This document shows, piece after piece, positions 49,372-58,890 of a stretch of 64,000 nt of DNA. The notes beneath the pieces are model-generated. The model was not told where the DNA came from and searched no databases. It saw nothing but the letters and a program-made list of their open reading frames with translations. The stretch spans positions 1,054,001-1,118,000 of the forward strand of contig JACJWZ010000002.1 in NCBI GenBank assembly GCA_020636895.1. Reading direction: 5' to 3'. Both the position numbers and the translations under genes were made by a program. The stretch comes from Thermoleophilales bacterium (GTDB lineage Bacteria; Actinomycetota; Thermoleophilia; Solirubrobacterales; 70-9). How positions within the stretch are numbered: the first letter of the stretch is position 1; the number at the start of each line of letters is the position of its first letter.

Positions 49372-50574
49372 ATGGCGAAAGCCCCCGCACCCGTGGACTT
49401 CTTCGACGAAGACGACGAGCAGGCCGAGCGCCCCGAGCGCCGAGCCGAGCGATCCGTTTCGCCCCCTGAGGGACGGACGGCCAGAGCATCCCGCGGTGCA
49501 CCGCGCGGTGCGCGCGGTGGCGGTGGCGGTGGCGGAGGGACGCACAGCGGTCCGCCGGCGAACCGGCAGCAGGCGCGCGTAAGGCAGGTCGTGTTCCTGC
49601 TCGGCGCGATCGTGATGCTGATCCTGGTCGTGATCGCGATCCGCGGCTGCCTCAACGCCCGCAAGGATCGCTCGTTCAAGAACTACGTCAGCGACCTGAG
49701 CTCGATCACCGTGACCGAGAAGCAGATCAGCGATCAGCTCTTCGACATCCTCGACGGCGGCAACGGCAACCAGGCGGCCGAGGACATCGGCTTGCAGAAC
49801 GAGGTGCAGAGCGCCGCCGGCAGCGCCCAGGACCTGCTCGATCGCGCCCAGGACCTGAACGCTCCGAGCGAGCTCGATGGCGCCCAGCAGCAGATCGCGC
49901 TCGCCTTCGAGCTGCGGCACGACGCCCTCGAGGGGATCGCCGCGCAGGTGGGCAAGACCGGCGGTTCGAACGCCGGCAAGGCCGAGCAGGCCATCTACAC
50001 GCAGATGAAGGTCCTCTCGGCGAGCGACATCCTCTACGCCCGCGCCCAGGATCAGATCGAGGACGAGCTGGCCAACCAGGGCATCACCATCGACGAGGGC
50101 GTTCCCTCCAGCCGGTTCCTGCCCGAGGATCCCAACTACCTCGATCCGGCGGTCACCAAGGCCGCGGTCTCGGGCGCCGGGGTCGGCACCGGTGGCACGA
50201 GCAACGCCGACTGCGAGAACGACGGCCAGACCCACGGCGTCGGCCTCGTCGACGGCGGGGCGACGCTGCAGCCCTCCGGAACGGCACTGATCGCCGGCGG
50301 CTCCGTCACGGCCTCCGCCGACGACGACTCGATCGACGTCCAGGTGCAGAACCAGGGCGAGGCCGACGAGTCCGGCGTCGAGGTGAAGGTCAGCGGAGAC
50401 GGCGTCAGCGGCCAGGACACGATCGATTCGATCGCCGCCGGCGCCACCGAGACCGCGAGCGTCCCGATCAAGGCCACGGCGGGCCAGACGGTCGAGATCA
50501 CCGTCGAGGTGACACCGGTGCCCTGCGAGCAGGTGGAGGAGAACAACACGGCCACCTACTCGGTGACGTTCTAG
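49372..50574 (+). CDS. Single-TM secreted/anchored protein with CARDB-like C-terminal domain
   Basis: 400 residues from ATG 49372. An acidic then Arg/Gly-rich cytoplasmic N-terminus (residues 1-70) precedes one TM (VVFLLGAIVMLILVVIAIRGCL). The outer region starts with a helical segment (ITVTEKQISDQLFDIL, SAAGSAQDLLDRAQDL, LDGAQQQIALAFELRHDALEGIA). The C-terminal 110 residues (SVTASADDDSIDVQVQNQGEADESGVEVKVSGDG...SVPIKATAGQTVEITVEVTPVPCEQVEENNTATYSV) have the CARDB/APHP Ig-like pattern. Divergent from the multi-TM kinase, 85 bp apart. Function unknown; it may interact with the neighbouring wall-growth machinery. Confidence 0.82.
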   Translation: MAKAPAPVDFFDEDDEQAERPERRAERSVSPPEGRTARASRGAPRGARGGGGGGGGTHSGPPANRQQARVRQVVFLLGAIVMLILVVIAIRGCLNARKDRSFKNYVSDLSSITVTEKQISDQLFDILDGGNGNQAAEDIGLQNEVQSAAGSAQDLLDRAQDLNAPSELDGAQQQIALAFELRHDALEGIAAQVGKTGGSNAGKAEQAIYTQMKVLSASDILYARAQDQIEDELANQGITIDEGVPSSRFLPEDPNYLDPAVTKAAVSGAGVGTGGTSNADCENDGQTHGVGLVDGGATLQPSGTALIAGGSVTASADDDSIDVQVQNQGEADESGVEVKVSGDGVSGQDTIDSIAAGATETASVPIKATAGQTVEITVEVTPVPCEQVEENNTATYSVTF

Positions 50575-50689
50575 CCGCCGGCGCCGGTTCACCCGACTTC
50601 CCGCCGAACGCCCCTCATTACCCCCCGCGGTTGGTGCTCAAGGACGTTCGGTGCCGCGGCGAGGCGCTCGGCGGCCAGACGTCCGGCCT

Positions 50690-50695
50690 TATCCT
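50690..50695 (+). promoter_or_regulatory. Candidate leaderless -10 box (TATCCT)
   Basis: TATCCT, six bases before GTG 50702. No Shine-Dalgarno. Confidence 0.45.
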
Positions 50696-50701
50696 GAGCG
50701 C

Positions 50702-51265
50702 GTGGACGAGCTCAGCTCGACAACGGGGATCGTGGCGCTCGCCGCCGCCGGCGTCGCGCTGCTCGCGCTGCTCCTCTGCGTGCTCCTCGCCGTCCGGCTG
50801 CGTCGGCTCCGCGCCGATCAGCGGCTGGTGCTCGGGGAGCGTCGCGAGGACCTCGTCGCCCACGCGGCCGGGCTCAACCGCCACGTCGCCCAGCTCCGTC
50901 AGTTCGTCGAGCGCGAGAGCCTCCGCTTCGACGAGCGGCTGAACGAAGCGGAGGAGCGGCTCGACGGCGCCGTCACCCACTCCGCCGTCGTCCGCTACGA
51001 CGCCTTCAACGAGACCAGCGGCCGCCAGTCGAGCACGATCGCCCTGCTCGACGACCGCGGCGACGGGGTCGTCCTCTCGGCGATCCTGCAGCGCGAACAG
51101 GCACGTGTCTACGCGAAGCCGATCACCGGCGGTCGCTCGGCGCTGGACCTCTCACCCGAGGAGATCGCGGCGATGCAGGAGGCACGCCGGGAGCGTCCCG
51201 ACCTCGGTCCCGCTGCGGGGTCCGGTGGCTTCGATGAGTCCGGCGAGGGTGGTGAGCGGCGTTGA
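50702..51265 (+). CDS. DUF4446-family protein
   Basis: 187 residues from GTG 50702. One N-terminal TM (GIVALAAAGVALLALLLCVLLAVRL) is followed by a helical coiled-coil-like segment (residues 35-95: LVLGERREDLVAHAAGLNRHVAQLRQFVERESLRFDERLNEAEERL). A conserved small beta domain comes last: SAVVRYDAFNETSGRQSSTIALLDDRGDGVVLSAILQREQARVYAKPI. This last motif is the DUF4446 signature. Its role is unknown. Its stop overlaps the TTG start of pheA, so translation is coupled. Confidence 0.88.
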   Translation: MDELSSTTGIVALAAAGVALLALLLCVLLAVRLRRLRADQRLVLGERREDLVAHAAGLNRHVAQLRQFVERESLRFDERLNEAEERLDGAVTHSAVVRYDAFNETSGRQSSTIALLDDRGDGVVLSAILQREQARVYAKPITGGRSALDLSPEEIAAMQEARRERPDLGPAAGSGGFDESGEGGERR

Positions 51266-52119
51266 AGGTCGCCTACCTGGGCCCGACCGGGACGTTCTCG
51301 GAGGAGGCTCTCGCCGACGCCGCGGGGGCCGCTGAGTACGAGCGGCTTCCGCAGGCGACGATCCACGCCGCGATCGAGGCGGTCGAGAGCGGGGAGGCGG
51401 ATCGTGCCTTCGTCCCCTTCGAGAACTCGATCGAGGGGACGGTCCGCCCCACCCTCGATGCGCTCGCGTTCGACACCGATCACGTCGAGATCGTCGGCGA
51501 GCACGACCACGAGATTCGGCAGGCGCTGATCGCCCGCGAGAAGATCTCACTGGAGCGGATCGAGGCCGTCATCTCCCACCCGCAGGCGACGGCGCAGTGC
51601 GCGCGGTTCCTGCGCGAGCGGATGCCACGGGCTGACGTCCGCGCCGTCAGCTCGACCTCCGACGCCGTCCGCCGCGTCTCCGTCTCCGAGCAGCCGTGGG
51701 CGGCTCTCGGTTCGGCCGCCGCGGCGGAGCCGTACGGCTGCGTCGTGCTCGAGCGCGGCGTCGAGGACGAGGAGGGCAACGTCACCCGCTTCGTCTGGCT
51801 GGCGCCACGCGACGCCGAACTTCCAGCCGAGGACCCCGGTGCGAGCTGGCGGACGACGCTCGTCTTCCACGAGCTGGGCGAGGATCGCCCCGGGGCGCTC
51901 ACCGAGGCGCTGGCCGAGCTCTCCGACCGCGGCATCAACATGACGAGGATCGAATCGCGCCCACGGCGCAGCGGGCTCGGCCGCTACCTGTTCTTCATCG
52001 ACCTCGACGGCCGCGGCGACCGCGGGGTCGTCGCCGAGGGCATCGAGGCACTGCGGAGCCAGGCGGAGACGGTCCGGATCCTCGGCAGCTACCAGGTCGA
52101 GGGCCCGCCGCCCCTCTAG
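51262..52119 (+). CDS. pheA: Prephenate dehydratase
   Basis: 285 residues from TTG 51262, overlapping the DUF4446 stop (TTGA). The catalytic PDT domain has KVAYLGPTGTFSEEAL, FVPFENSIEGTVRPTLDAL, ISHPQATAQCARFL and the key EGNVTRFVWLA (Thr-Arg-Phe). The C-terminal ACT domain (TLVFHELGEDRPGALTEALAELSDRGINMTRIESRPRRSGLGRYLFFIDLDG) binds phenylalanine through G-A-L and E-S-R-P. Converts prephenate to phenylpyruvate. No chorismate mutase domain is fused. Confidence 0.97.
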   Translation: MKVAYLGPTGTFSEEALADAAGAAEYERLPQATIHAAIEAVESGEADRAFVPFENSIEGTVRPTLDALAFDTDHVEIVGEHDHEIRQALIAREKISLERIEAVISHPQATAQCARFLRERMPRADVRAVSSTSDAVRRVSVSEQPWAALGSAAAAEPYGCVVLERGVEDEEGNVTRFVWLAPRDAELPAEDPGASWRTTLVFHELGEDRPGALTEALAELSDRGINMTRIESRPRRSGLGRYLFFIDLDGRGDRGVVAEGIEALRSQAETVRILGSYQVEGPPPL

Positions 52120-52153
52120 GGCTCGCCGGCTCGCCGGCCCTCCGTCCCCCCGT

Positions 52154-52180
52154 TTGAATGGCGGGCGCGCTGGTTAGACT
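52154..52180 (+). promoter_or_regulatory. Leaderless promoter of the HNH gene (TTGAAT-N15-TAGACT)
   Basis: TAGACT ends seven bases before GTG 52188. TTGAAT is a -35 candidate at a short 15-bp spacing. Confidence 0.5.
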
Positions 52181-52187
52181 GCGCGCC

Positions 52188-52754
52188 GTGGACAGCAACG
52201 GACATGGGGCCGCTGCTACGACCGGCTCCAGGGTCTTGGTCCTCAACGCGACCTACGAGCCGATCCACGTCTGCACGGCCCGGCGCGCGGCGGTGCTCCT
52301 GCTGAAGGCGAAGGCGGAGATGATCGAGCACGGCGACCGCGCCCTCCGCTCCGAGCGGATGGCGATCGACCGCCCCGTCGTGATCCGCCTGATTCAGTAC
52401 GTGCGCATCCCCCGCGACGTCCACCGCCGCAAGATCACCCGCAAGGCGGTGCTCGCCCGCGACTCGTGGACCTGCCAGTACTGCGGCAGCGAGCGGCTCA
52501 CGGGCCTCACCGTCGACCACGTCATCCCGCGCAGCCGCGGCGGCGAAAGCGTCTGGGAGAACATCGTCGCCTCCTGCGCCCCGTGCAACCGCCGCAAGGG
52601 GAACCGGCTGCCGAGGGAGATCGAGATGCACCCGAAGAACGCGCCGAAGCCCCCGGGGCCGAACGTCTTCATCCGCGTCGCCGCGCCGCGGGTCCCGGCG
52701 AGCTGGGAGCCCTACCTGGCACCGGGCACAACGGGTCTGGCGCAAGCCGCGTAG
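52188..52754 (+). CDS. HNH endonuclease
   Basis: 188 residues from GTG 52188; an ATG ten codons earlier lies inside the promoter. The N-terminal half (VLVLNATYEPIHVCTARRAAVLLLKAKAEMIE) is the typical start of the widespread actinobacterial/cyanobacterial stand-alone HNH family. The nuclease core is CQYCGSERLTGLTVDHVIPRSRGGESVWENIVASCAPCNRRKGNRLPREIEM, with the C-x-x-C zinc pairs, D-H-V, N and a final H-region. This family is a solitary housekeeping-like nuclease, not a homing element. Followed by a strong terminator and then a structured non-coding stretch. Confidence 0.93.
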   Translation: MDSNGHGAAATTGSRVLVLNATYEPIHVCTARRAAVLLLKAKAEMIEHGDRALRSERMAIDRPVVIRLIQYVRIPRDVHRRKITRKAVLARDSWTCQYCGSERLTGLTVDHVIPRSRGGESVWENIVASCAPCNRRKGNRLPREIEMHPKNAPKPPGPNVFIRVAAPRVPASWEPYLAPGTTGLAQAA

Positions 52755-52793
52755 GCCCGCGGCACTCCGACCGCACCGCCGGAGCACGAAACA

Positions 52794-52823
52794 CGAAGGG
52801 CCGCCCTCTCGAGCGGCCCTTCG
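52794..52823 (+). terminator. Terminator of the HNH gene
   Basis: Perfect 11-bp stem CGAAGGGCCGC / GCGGCCCTTCG with an 8-nt loop, 40 bases past the stop, preceded by CACGAAACA. Confidence 0.8.
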
Positions 52824-52919
52824 CCAGGTGCGGTACTGAAGCAAGGAGGCGATGTAGGTGACCGGGCGGGACGTCTCCCGATCTCATCTCCCTGCCGGTG
52901 CCCGGGTTTGGATTCGCCG

Positions 52920-52939
52920 GGCGGCGCACACGTGCCGCC
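52920..52939 (-). terminator. Hairpin directly after the micro-ORF stop
   Basis: GGCGGC / GCCGCC stem with an 8-nt loop, beginning at the TAG of the micro-ORF (minus strand). It could end or stabilise a short transcript. Confidence 0.4.
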
Positions 52940-52983
52940 TAGCGGCCCGTCACCTCCAGCGTCCCGAAACTCATGTCACTCAA
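52939..52983 (-). CDS. Micro-ORF of 14 codons with perfect Shine-Dalgarno
   Basis: TTG 52983 (S-D-M-S-F-G-T-L-E-V-T-G-R, stop TAG) stands ten bases downstream of AAAGGAGG (52994-53001). An internal ATG at 52974 would give 11 codons. The Shine-Dalgarno lies in the loop of a hairpin and a GC hairpin follows the stop. It sits downstream of the gyrA terminator hairpin, so it would be a separate transcript. A leader peptide or small protein is possible; I do not recognise it. Confidence 0.4.
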   Translation of the reverse strand: MSDMSFGTLEVTGR

Positions 52984-52987
52984 CTTA

Positions 52988-53010
52988 GGACCACCTCCTT
53001 TCTCTGGTCC
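52988..53010 (-). promoter_or_regulatory. Hairpin presenting a Shine-Dalgarno in its loop
   Basis: GGACCA / TGGTCC (6 bp) encloses an 11-nt loop that reads GAGAAAGGAGG on the minus strand, the exact anti-16S sequence. An exposed-loop ribosome binding site of this kind is unusual and decides the micro-ORF start. Confidence 0.5.
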
Positions 53011-53098
53011 GCTGATTGAAGCAAACGGGGAGGTCGGGCTTCCTCGCTCCGCTGTCCCAGGGTCCAGGAGTCCCTGCTCGGTCGCATCCGCGGCCGGC

Positions 53099-53141
53099 GA
53101 GTGGCAGAAATGGGACGCGCCCCGTCCCTTTCAGGCCACTC
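53099..53141. other. 43-nt near-perfect hairpin (structured RNA candidate)
   Basis: GAGTGGC pairs with GCCACTC, then GAAA with TTTC, then GGGACG with CGTCCC, with only small bulges between them. About 17 pairs in 43 nt. No open frame uses it; it may be a processing or termination structure or part of a small RNA. Confidence 0.5.
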
Positions 53142-53187
53142 GATGCAGCTGACGGCACCGGCGTTCGCGATCACGGTCCCCGCAAGT

Positions 53188-53229
53188 CCAACCGCCCAAC
53201 TCCAACCACTTCCCCCAACTCAGCCCAAC
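53188..53229. repeat. CCAAC repeat run
   Basis: Five CCAAC units at irregular 6-13-base spacing on the plus strand; the complement has GTTGG blocks with runs of G that could form a G-quadruplex. Confidence 0.45.
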
Positions 53230-53238
53230 GGCAGGCAC

Positions 53239-53262
53239 CGCACCCCCGCATGCAGGGGTGCG
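53239..53262 (-). terminator. Terminator hairpin downstream of gyrA
   Basis: CGCACCCC / GGGGTGCG, 8 bp, 8-nt loop, about 30 bases past the gyrA stop. Confidence 0.6.
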
Positions 53263-53290
53263 ACGCAAGGGCCCTCAACCGGACGAGGCG

Positions 53291-55891
53291 CTACTCGGCG
53301 TCGGCGTCGGCAGCGCCGTCGGCACCGGCCGACGCGTCGGCGCCGTTCGTCTCGACGTCGCCGGCAGCACCCTCGATCGGCAGCTCGGCGGCGGTCATCG
53401 CTTCGCCCTCGGGCAACGCGTCGCCCTCATCCTTCTCGACGACCAGCGCCACGGCGCTCACCTTGTCGTCGTCGGCGATGTTCATGACCTTGACGCCCTG
53501 CGTGGCGCGTCCCATCGAGTTGATGCCCTTGACCGATGTCCGCTGGACCATCCCGTTGACGGAGATGAACAGCAGGTCCTGGTGCTCCTTGACGATCATC
53601 GCGCCGGCGAGCCCGCCCTTCTTGGCGGTCAGCTTCGCGGTCAGCATCCCCTTCGTGCCGCGACCCTTGGCCGGGTACTCCTCGATCGGGGTGCGCTTGC
53701 CGTAGCCGTTCTCGGTCACGACGAAGACCTCGGTCTCGGGTCGAGCGATGTCCATCGCCAGGACCCGGTTGGGCTCACCGTCGACGTCGTCGGAGACGTT
53801 CATCCCCTGCACGCCGGAGGTGTCGCGGCCCATGGCGCGGATCTTGTCCTCGCTGAAGCGGGAGGCCTTGCCCTCGCGGGAGACCATGAGGATGTCGTCC
53901 TCGCCGGTGGTCAGGCGGACCTGGACGAGCTCGTCGTCGTCCTTGAGCTTGATCGCGATGATCCCGTCGGCGCGGATCGGCGTGTTGTACTTCGGGAACT
54001 CGGTCTTCTTGACGAGCCCCTTCGAGGTCGCGAACGCCAGGTACTTGCCCTCGGTGAAGTCTCGGGTCGGGATCACGGCCATCACCCGCTCCCCATCGCG
54101 CAGCGGCAGCACGTTGACGAGCGCCTTGCCGCGCGCGGTCCGCGCGCCCTCCGGCAGCTCGTAGACCTTGAGCCGGTAGACCTTGCCGCGGTTGGTGAAG
54201 AACAGCAGGTAGTCGTGGGTCGAGCAGATGTGGAGGTGCTCGATGTAGTCGTCCTCCTTCAGATTGCCGCCGCTCACCCCCTTGCCGCCGCGGTTCTGCT
54301 GCCGGTAGGTCGCCAGCGGCAGCCGCTTCACGTAGCCCGCGTGCGTCAGCGAGATCACCATCTGCTGGTCGGCGATCATGTCCTCGATGTCGACCTCGCC
54401 GGCGTCGAAGGTGATGTCCGTGCGGCGCTCGTCCCCGTAGCGCTCGTCGATCTCGGCGAGCTCCTCGCTGATCACCTGATCGATCCGCTTCTCGTCGCCG
54501 AGGATCGCGCGCAGCTCGGCGATCCGGTCGAGCAGCTCCTTGTGCTCGGCGCGGACCTTGTCGGACTCGAGCGCGGTCAGGCGCTGCAGGCGCATGTCGA
54601 GGATCGCCTGCGCCTGAATCTCGGTCAGCGAGAACTTCTCCATCAGGCCGGCCCGGGCCTCGTCGGGCGACGCCGAACCCCTGATCAGCTCGATCACCGC
54701 GTCGAGGTTGTCGAGCGCGACGAGGATGCCCTCGAGCACGTGCGCCCGCGCCTCGGCCTGACGCAGCTGGTACTGCGTGCGGCGGATGATCACCTCACGC
54801 TGGTGGCCGACGTAGTGGTGGATCACCTCCTTCAGCGAGAGGGTCCGCGGCACGCCGTCGACCAGCGCGACCATGTTCACGCCGAAGGTCGACTGCATCG
54901 CCGTCTTCTTGAAGAGGTTGCTGAGCACGACGTTGGGCACCTCGCCGCGCTTGAGCTCGATCACGAGGCGCATGCCGGAGCGGTCCGACTCGTCGCGCAG
55001 GTCGGAGATCCCCGTCAGCTTCTTGTCGCGGACGAGGTCGGCGATCTTCGTGATCAGGCCGCCCTCGCCGCCCTTCTTGACCATGAACGGAAGCTCGGAG
55101 ACGATGATCGCGTCCTTGCCGCCCTTGATCGGCTCGACGTGCGCCTTCGCCCGCACCCGCACCGAACCGCGGCCGGACCGGTACGCCTGCCGGATCCCCT
55201 CGGTCCCGTAGATCGTGCCGCCGCCGGGGAAGTCGGGCCCGGTGACGTGCTGCATCAGCCCGTCGACGTCGATGTCTGGATCGCCGAGGTACGCCTGCGT
55301 CGCCGCGATCACCTCGCTGAGGTTGTGCGGCGGGATGTTGGTCGCCATCCCGACGGCGATCCCCGAGGATCCGTTGACGAGCAGGTTCGGGAACCGCGAG
55401 GGCAGTACGAGCGGCTCCGCCGATGACTCGTCGTAGTTGGGACCGAAGTCGACGGTCTCCGCCTCGATGTCGCGGAGCATCTCGGTGGAGAGCCGCGCGA
55501 GTCGCGCCTCCGTGTACCTCATCGCGGCCGGCGGGTCGTCGTCGATCGAGCCGAAGTTGCCCTGGCCGTCGACGAGCGGGATCCGCATCGCGAAGTCCTG
55601 TGCGAGGCGGACGAGGGTGTCGTAGATCGACTGGTCGCCGTGCGGGTGGTACTTGCCCATCACCTCGCCGACGATGAACGCGGACTTCCGGTACGGCCGG
55701 TTCGGCTGCAGGCCGAGGTCGTGCATCGCGTAGAGGACGCGGCGATGCACGGGCTTGAGCCCGTCGCGGACGTCGGGCAGCGCGCGCCCGACGATCACGC
55801 TCATCGCGTAGTCGAGATACGCCGAGCGCATCTCGGTGGAGATCTCGCGGAGCTCCACGTTGCCGCCCCCGAGGACGTCCGAGCCTTCCAT
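53291..55891 (-). CDS. gyrA: DNA gyrase subunit A
   Basis: 866 residues. The breakage-reunion domain has SVIVGRALPDVRDGLKPVHRRVLY near residue 30, the quinolone region GKYHPHGDQSIYD and the catalytic tyrosine in AAMRYTEARLARLS. The C-terminal pinwheel carries QNRGGKG, a variant of the Q-R-R-G-G-K-G gyrase box, so it should still wrap DNA and supercoil. In the quinolone region the residue at E. coli Ser83 is Gln, while the Asp87 equivalent is kept. The C-terminus is acidic and Ala-rich. Starts 18 bases after the gyrB stop; same transcript. Confidence 0.98.
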   Translation of the reverse strand: MEGSDVLGGGNVELREISTEMRSAYLDYAMSVIVGRALPDVRDGLKPVHRRVLYAMHDLGLQPNRPYRKSAFIVGEVMGKYHPHGDQSIYDTLVRLAQDFAMRIPLVDGQGNFGSIDDDPPAAMRYTEARLARLSTEMLRDIEAETVDFGPNYDESSAEPLVLPSRFPNLLVNGSSGIAVGMATNIPPHNLSEVIAATQAYLGDPDIDVDGLMQHVTGPDFPGGGTIYGTEGIRQAYRSGRGSVRVRAKAHVEPIKGGKDAIIVSELPFMVKKGGEGGLITKIADLVRDKKLTGISDLRDESDRSGMRLVIELKRGEVPNVVLSNLFKKTAMQSTFGVNMVALVDGVPRTLSLKEVIHHYVGHQREVIIRRTQYQLRQAEARAHVLEGILVALDNLDAVIELIRGSASPDEARAGLMEKFSLTEIQAQAILDMRLQRLTALESDKVRAEHKELLDRIAELRAILGDEKRIDQVISEELAEIDERYGDERRTDITFDAGEVDIEDMIADQQMVISLTHAGYVKRLPLATYRQQNRGGKGVSGGNLKEDDYIEHLHICSTHDYLLFFTNRGKVYRLKVYELPEGARTARGKALVNVLPLRDGERVMAVIPTRDFTEGKYLAFATSKGLVKKTEFPKYNTPIRADGIIAIKLKDDDELVQVRLTTGEDDILMVSREGKASRFSEDKIRAMGRDTSGVQGMNVSDDVDGEPNRVLAMDIARPETEVFVVTENGYGKRTPIEEYPAKGRGTKGMLTAKLTAKKGGLAGAMIVKEHQDLLFISVNGMVQRTSVKGINSMGRATQGVKVMNIADDDKVSAVALVVEKDEGDALPEGEAMTAAELPIEGAAGDVETNGADASAGADGAADADAE

Positions 55892-55909
55892 CAGTCAGTC
55901 GTCCCTTCT

Positions 55910-58333
<2,424 letters not shown>

Positions 58334-58468
58334 TCGTTCCTTTCCCGTCAGGGTGCCGTGTCCATGATCCCGCCTCCGGCGGCGGCACAAGCCGCGAGAA
58401 CCCGGTCTGCGGGGGCTGAGCGAGTTGAGGCTCGGCCCTTGCGCTCGGGGACGCCGGTAGGGGACATA

Positions 58469-58497
58469 AGTCTATCAGGAAGCCCGATTCAGGCCAA
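58469..58497 (-). promoter_or_regulatory. gyrB-gyrA promoter (TTGGCC-N17-TAGACT)
   Basis: On the minus strand TTGGCC (58492-58497) and TAGACT (58469-58474) are 17 bp apart. Transcription would start near 58462, giving a leader of about 130 nt before GTG 58333. Neighbouring bases are AT-richer than the surroundings. Confidence 0.6.
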
Positions 58498-58538
58498 GTC
58501 GCCAGGTGTAACGAAATACCTGCAAATCGCACCTTTTC

Positions 58539-58553
58539 GCGCCTGAATGGCGC
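58539..58553 (-). terminator. Weak hairpin after the dnaN-recF-DUF721 unit
   Basis: GCGCC / GGCGC stem with a TGAAT-type loop, eight bases past the DUF721 stop, followed on the minus strand by GAAAAGG. Could end the origin operon. Confidence 0.35.
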
Positions 58554-58560
58554 ACCGATC

Positions 58561-58890
58561 TCAGCGGTGACGCGCGAGGTCGGCCGTGAACCGGAGCGCC
58601 AGCACCTTCCCGGGCCCGACCGCAGCCGCGATCCGGTCACGGAGCTGCTCTCCCATCATCTCCAATTCCTGCGCCCAGGTGGAGCTCTCACAGGCGATCG
58701 TGACCGTGCCGCCGCGCTCGGCGACCGGCTCGGCGTGGGCCGCGATCGCCTCGCCGCACGCCCCCGGCCAAGCCCGCTGCACTTCGGCGAGCAGGGTCGC
58801 CGGAGCCTCCTCGTCGAGGATCCGCTCGAGCGCGCCGCCGAGGCGCCGGGGCATGCGCATGCGCCCGTCCCCGCTGGAGCCGCCGCTCAC
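58561..58890 (-). CDS. DUF721 protein (DciA-like)
   Basis: 109 residues from GTG 58890, overlapping the recF stop (GTGA). After a short linker, RRLGGALERILDEEAPATLLAEVQRAWPGACGEAIAAHAEPVAERGGTVTIACESSTWAQELEMMGEQLRDRIAAAVG is the DUF721 domain with its conserved W-x-x-x-x-G, P and S-x-W-A-x-x-L positions. DciA-type members load the replicative helicase DnaB in bacteria without DnaC. The position after recF is the usual actinobacterial one. Confidence 0.9.
   Translation of the reverse strand: MSGGSSGDGRMRMPRRLGGALERILDEEAPATLLAEVQRAWPGACGEAIAAHAEPVAERGGTVTIACESSTWAQELEMMGEQLRDRIAAAVGPGKVLALRFTADLARHR

Larger units (their letters stand above)
52824..53238. other. Gene-free, highly structured stretch between HNH and gyrA
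   Basis: Apart from a 14-codon micro-ORF on the minus strand I see no gene. The stretch holds two opposed Shine-Dalgarno-like modules, three hairpins and a CCAAC repeat run, listed separately. Confidence 0.65.

Noticed and set aside
52188..52754. HNH gene as IscB/homing endonuclease with associated RNA
   Set aside because: At 188 residues it lacks RuvC, bridge helix and PLMP parts; it matches the small stand-alone HNH family.
52985..53005. CCACCTCCTTTCT resembles the 3' end of 16S rRNA (GGATCACCTCCTTTCT)
   Set aside because: No other 16S sequence is present; the match comes from the complement of a perfect Shine-Dalgarno.
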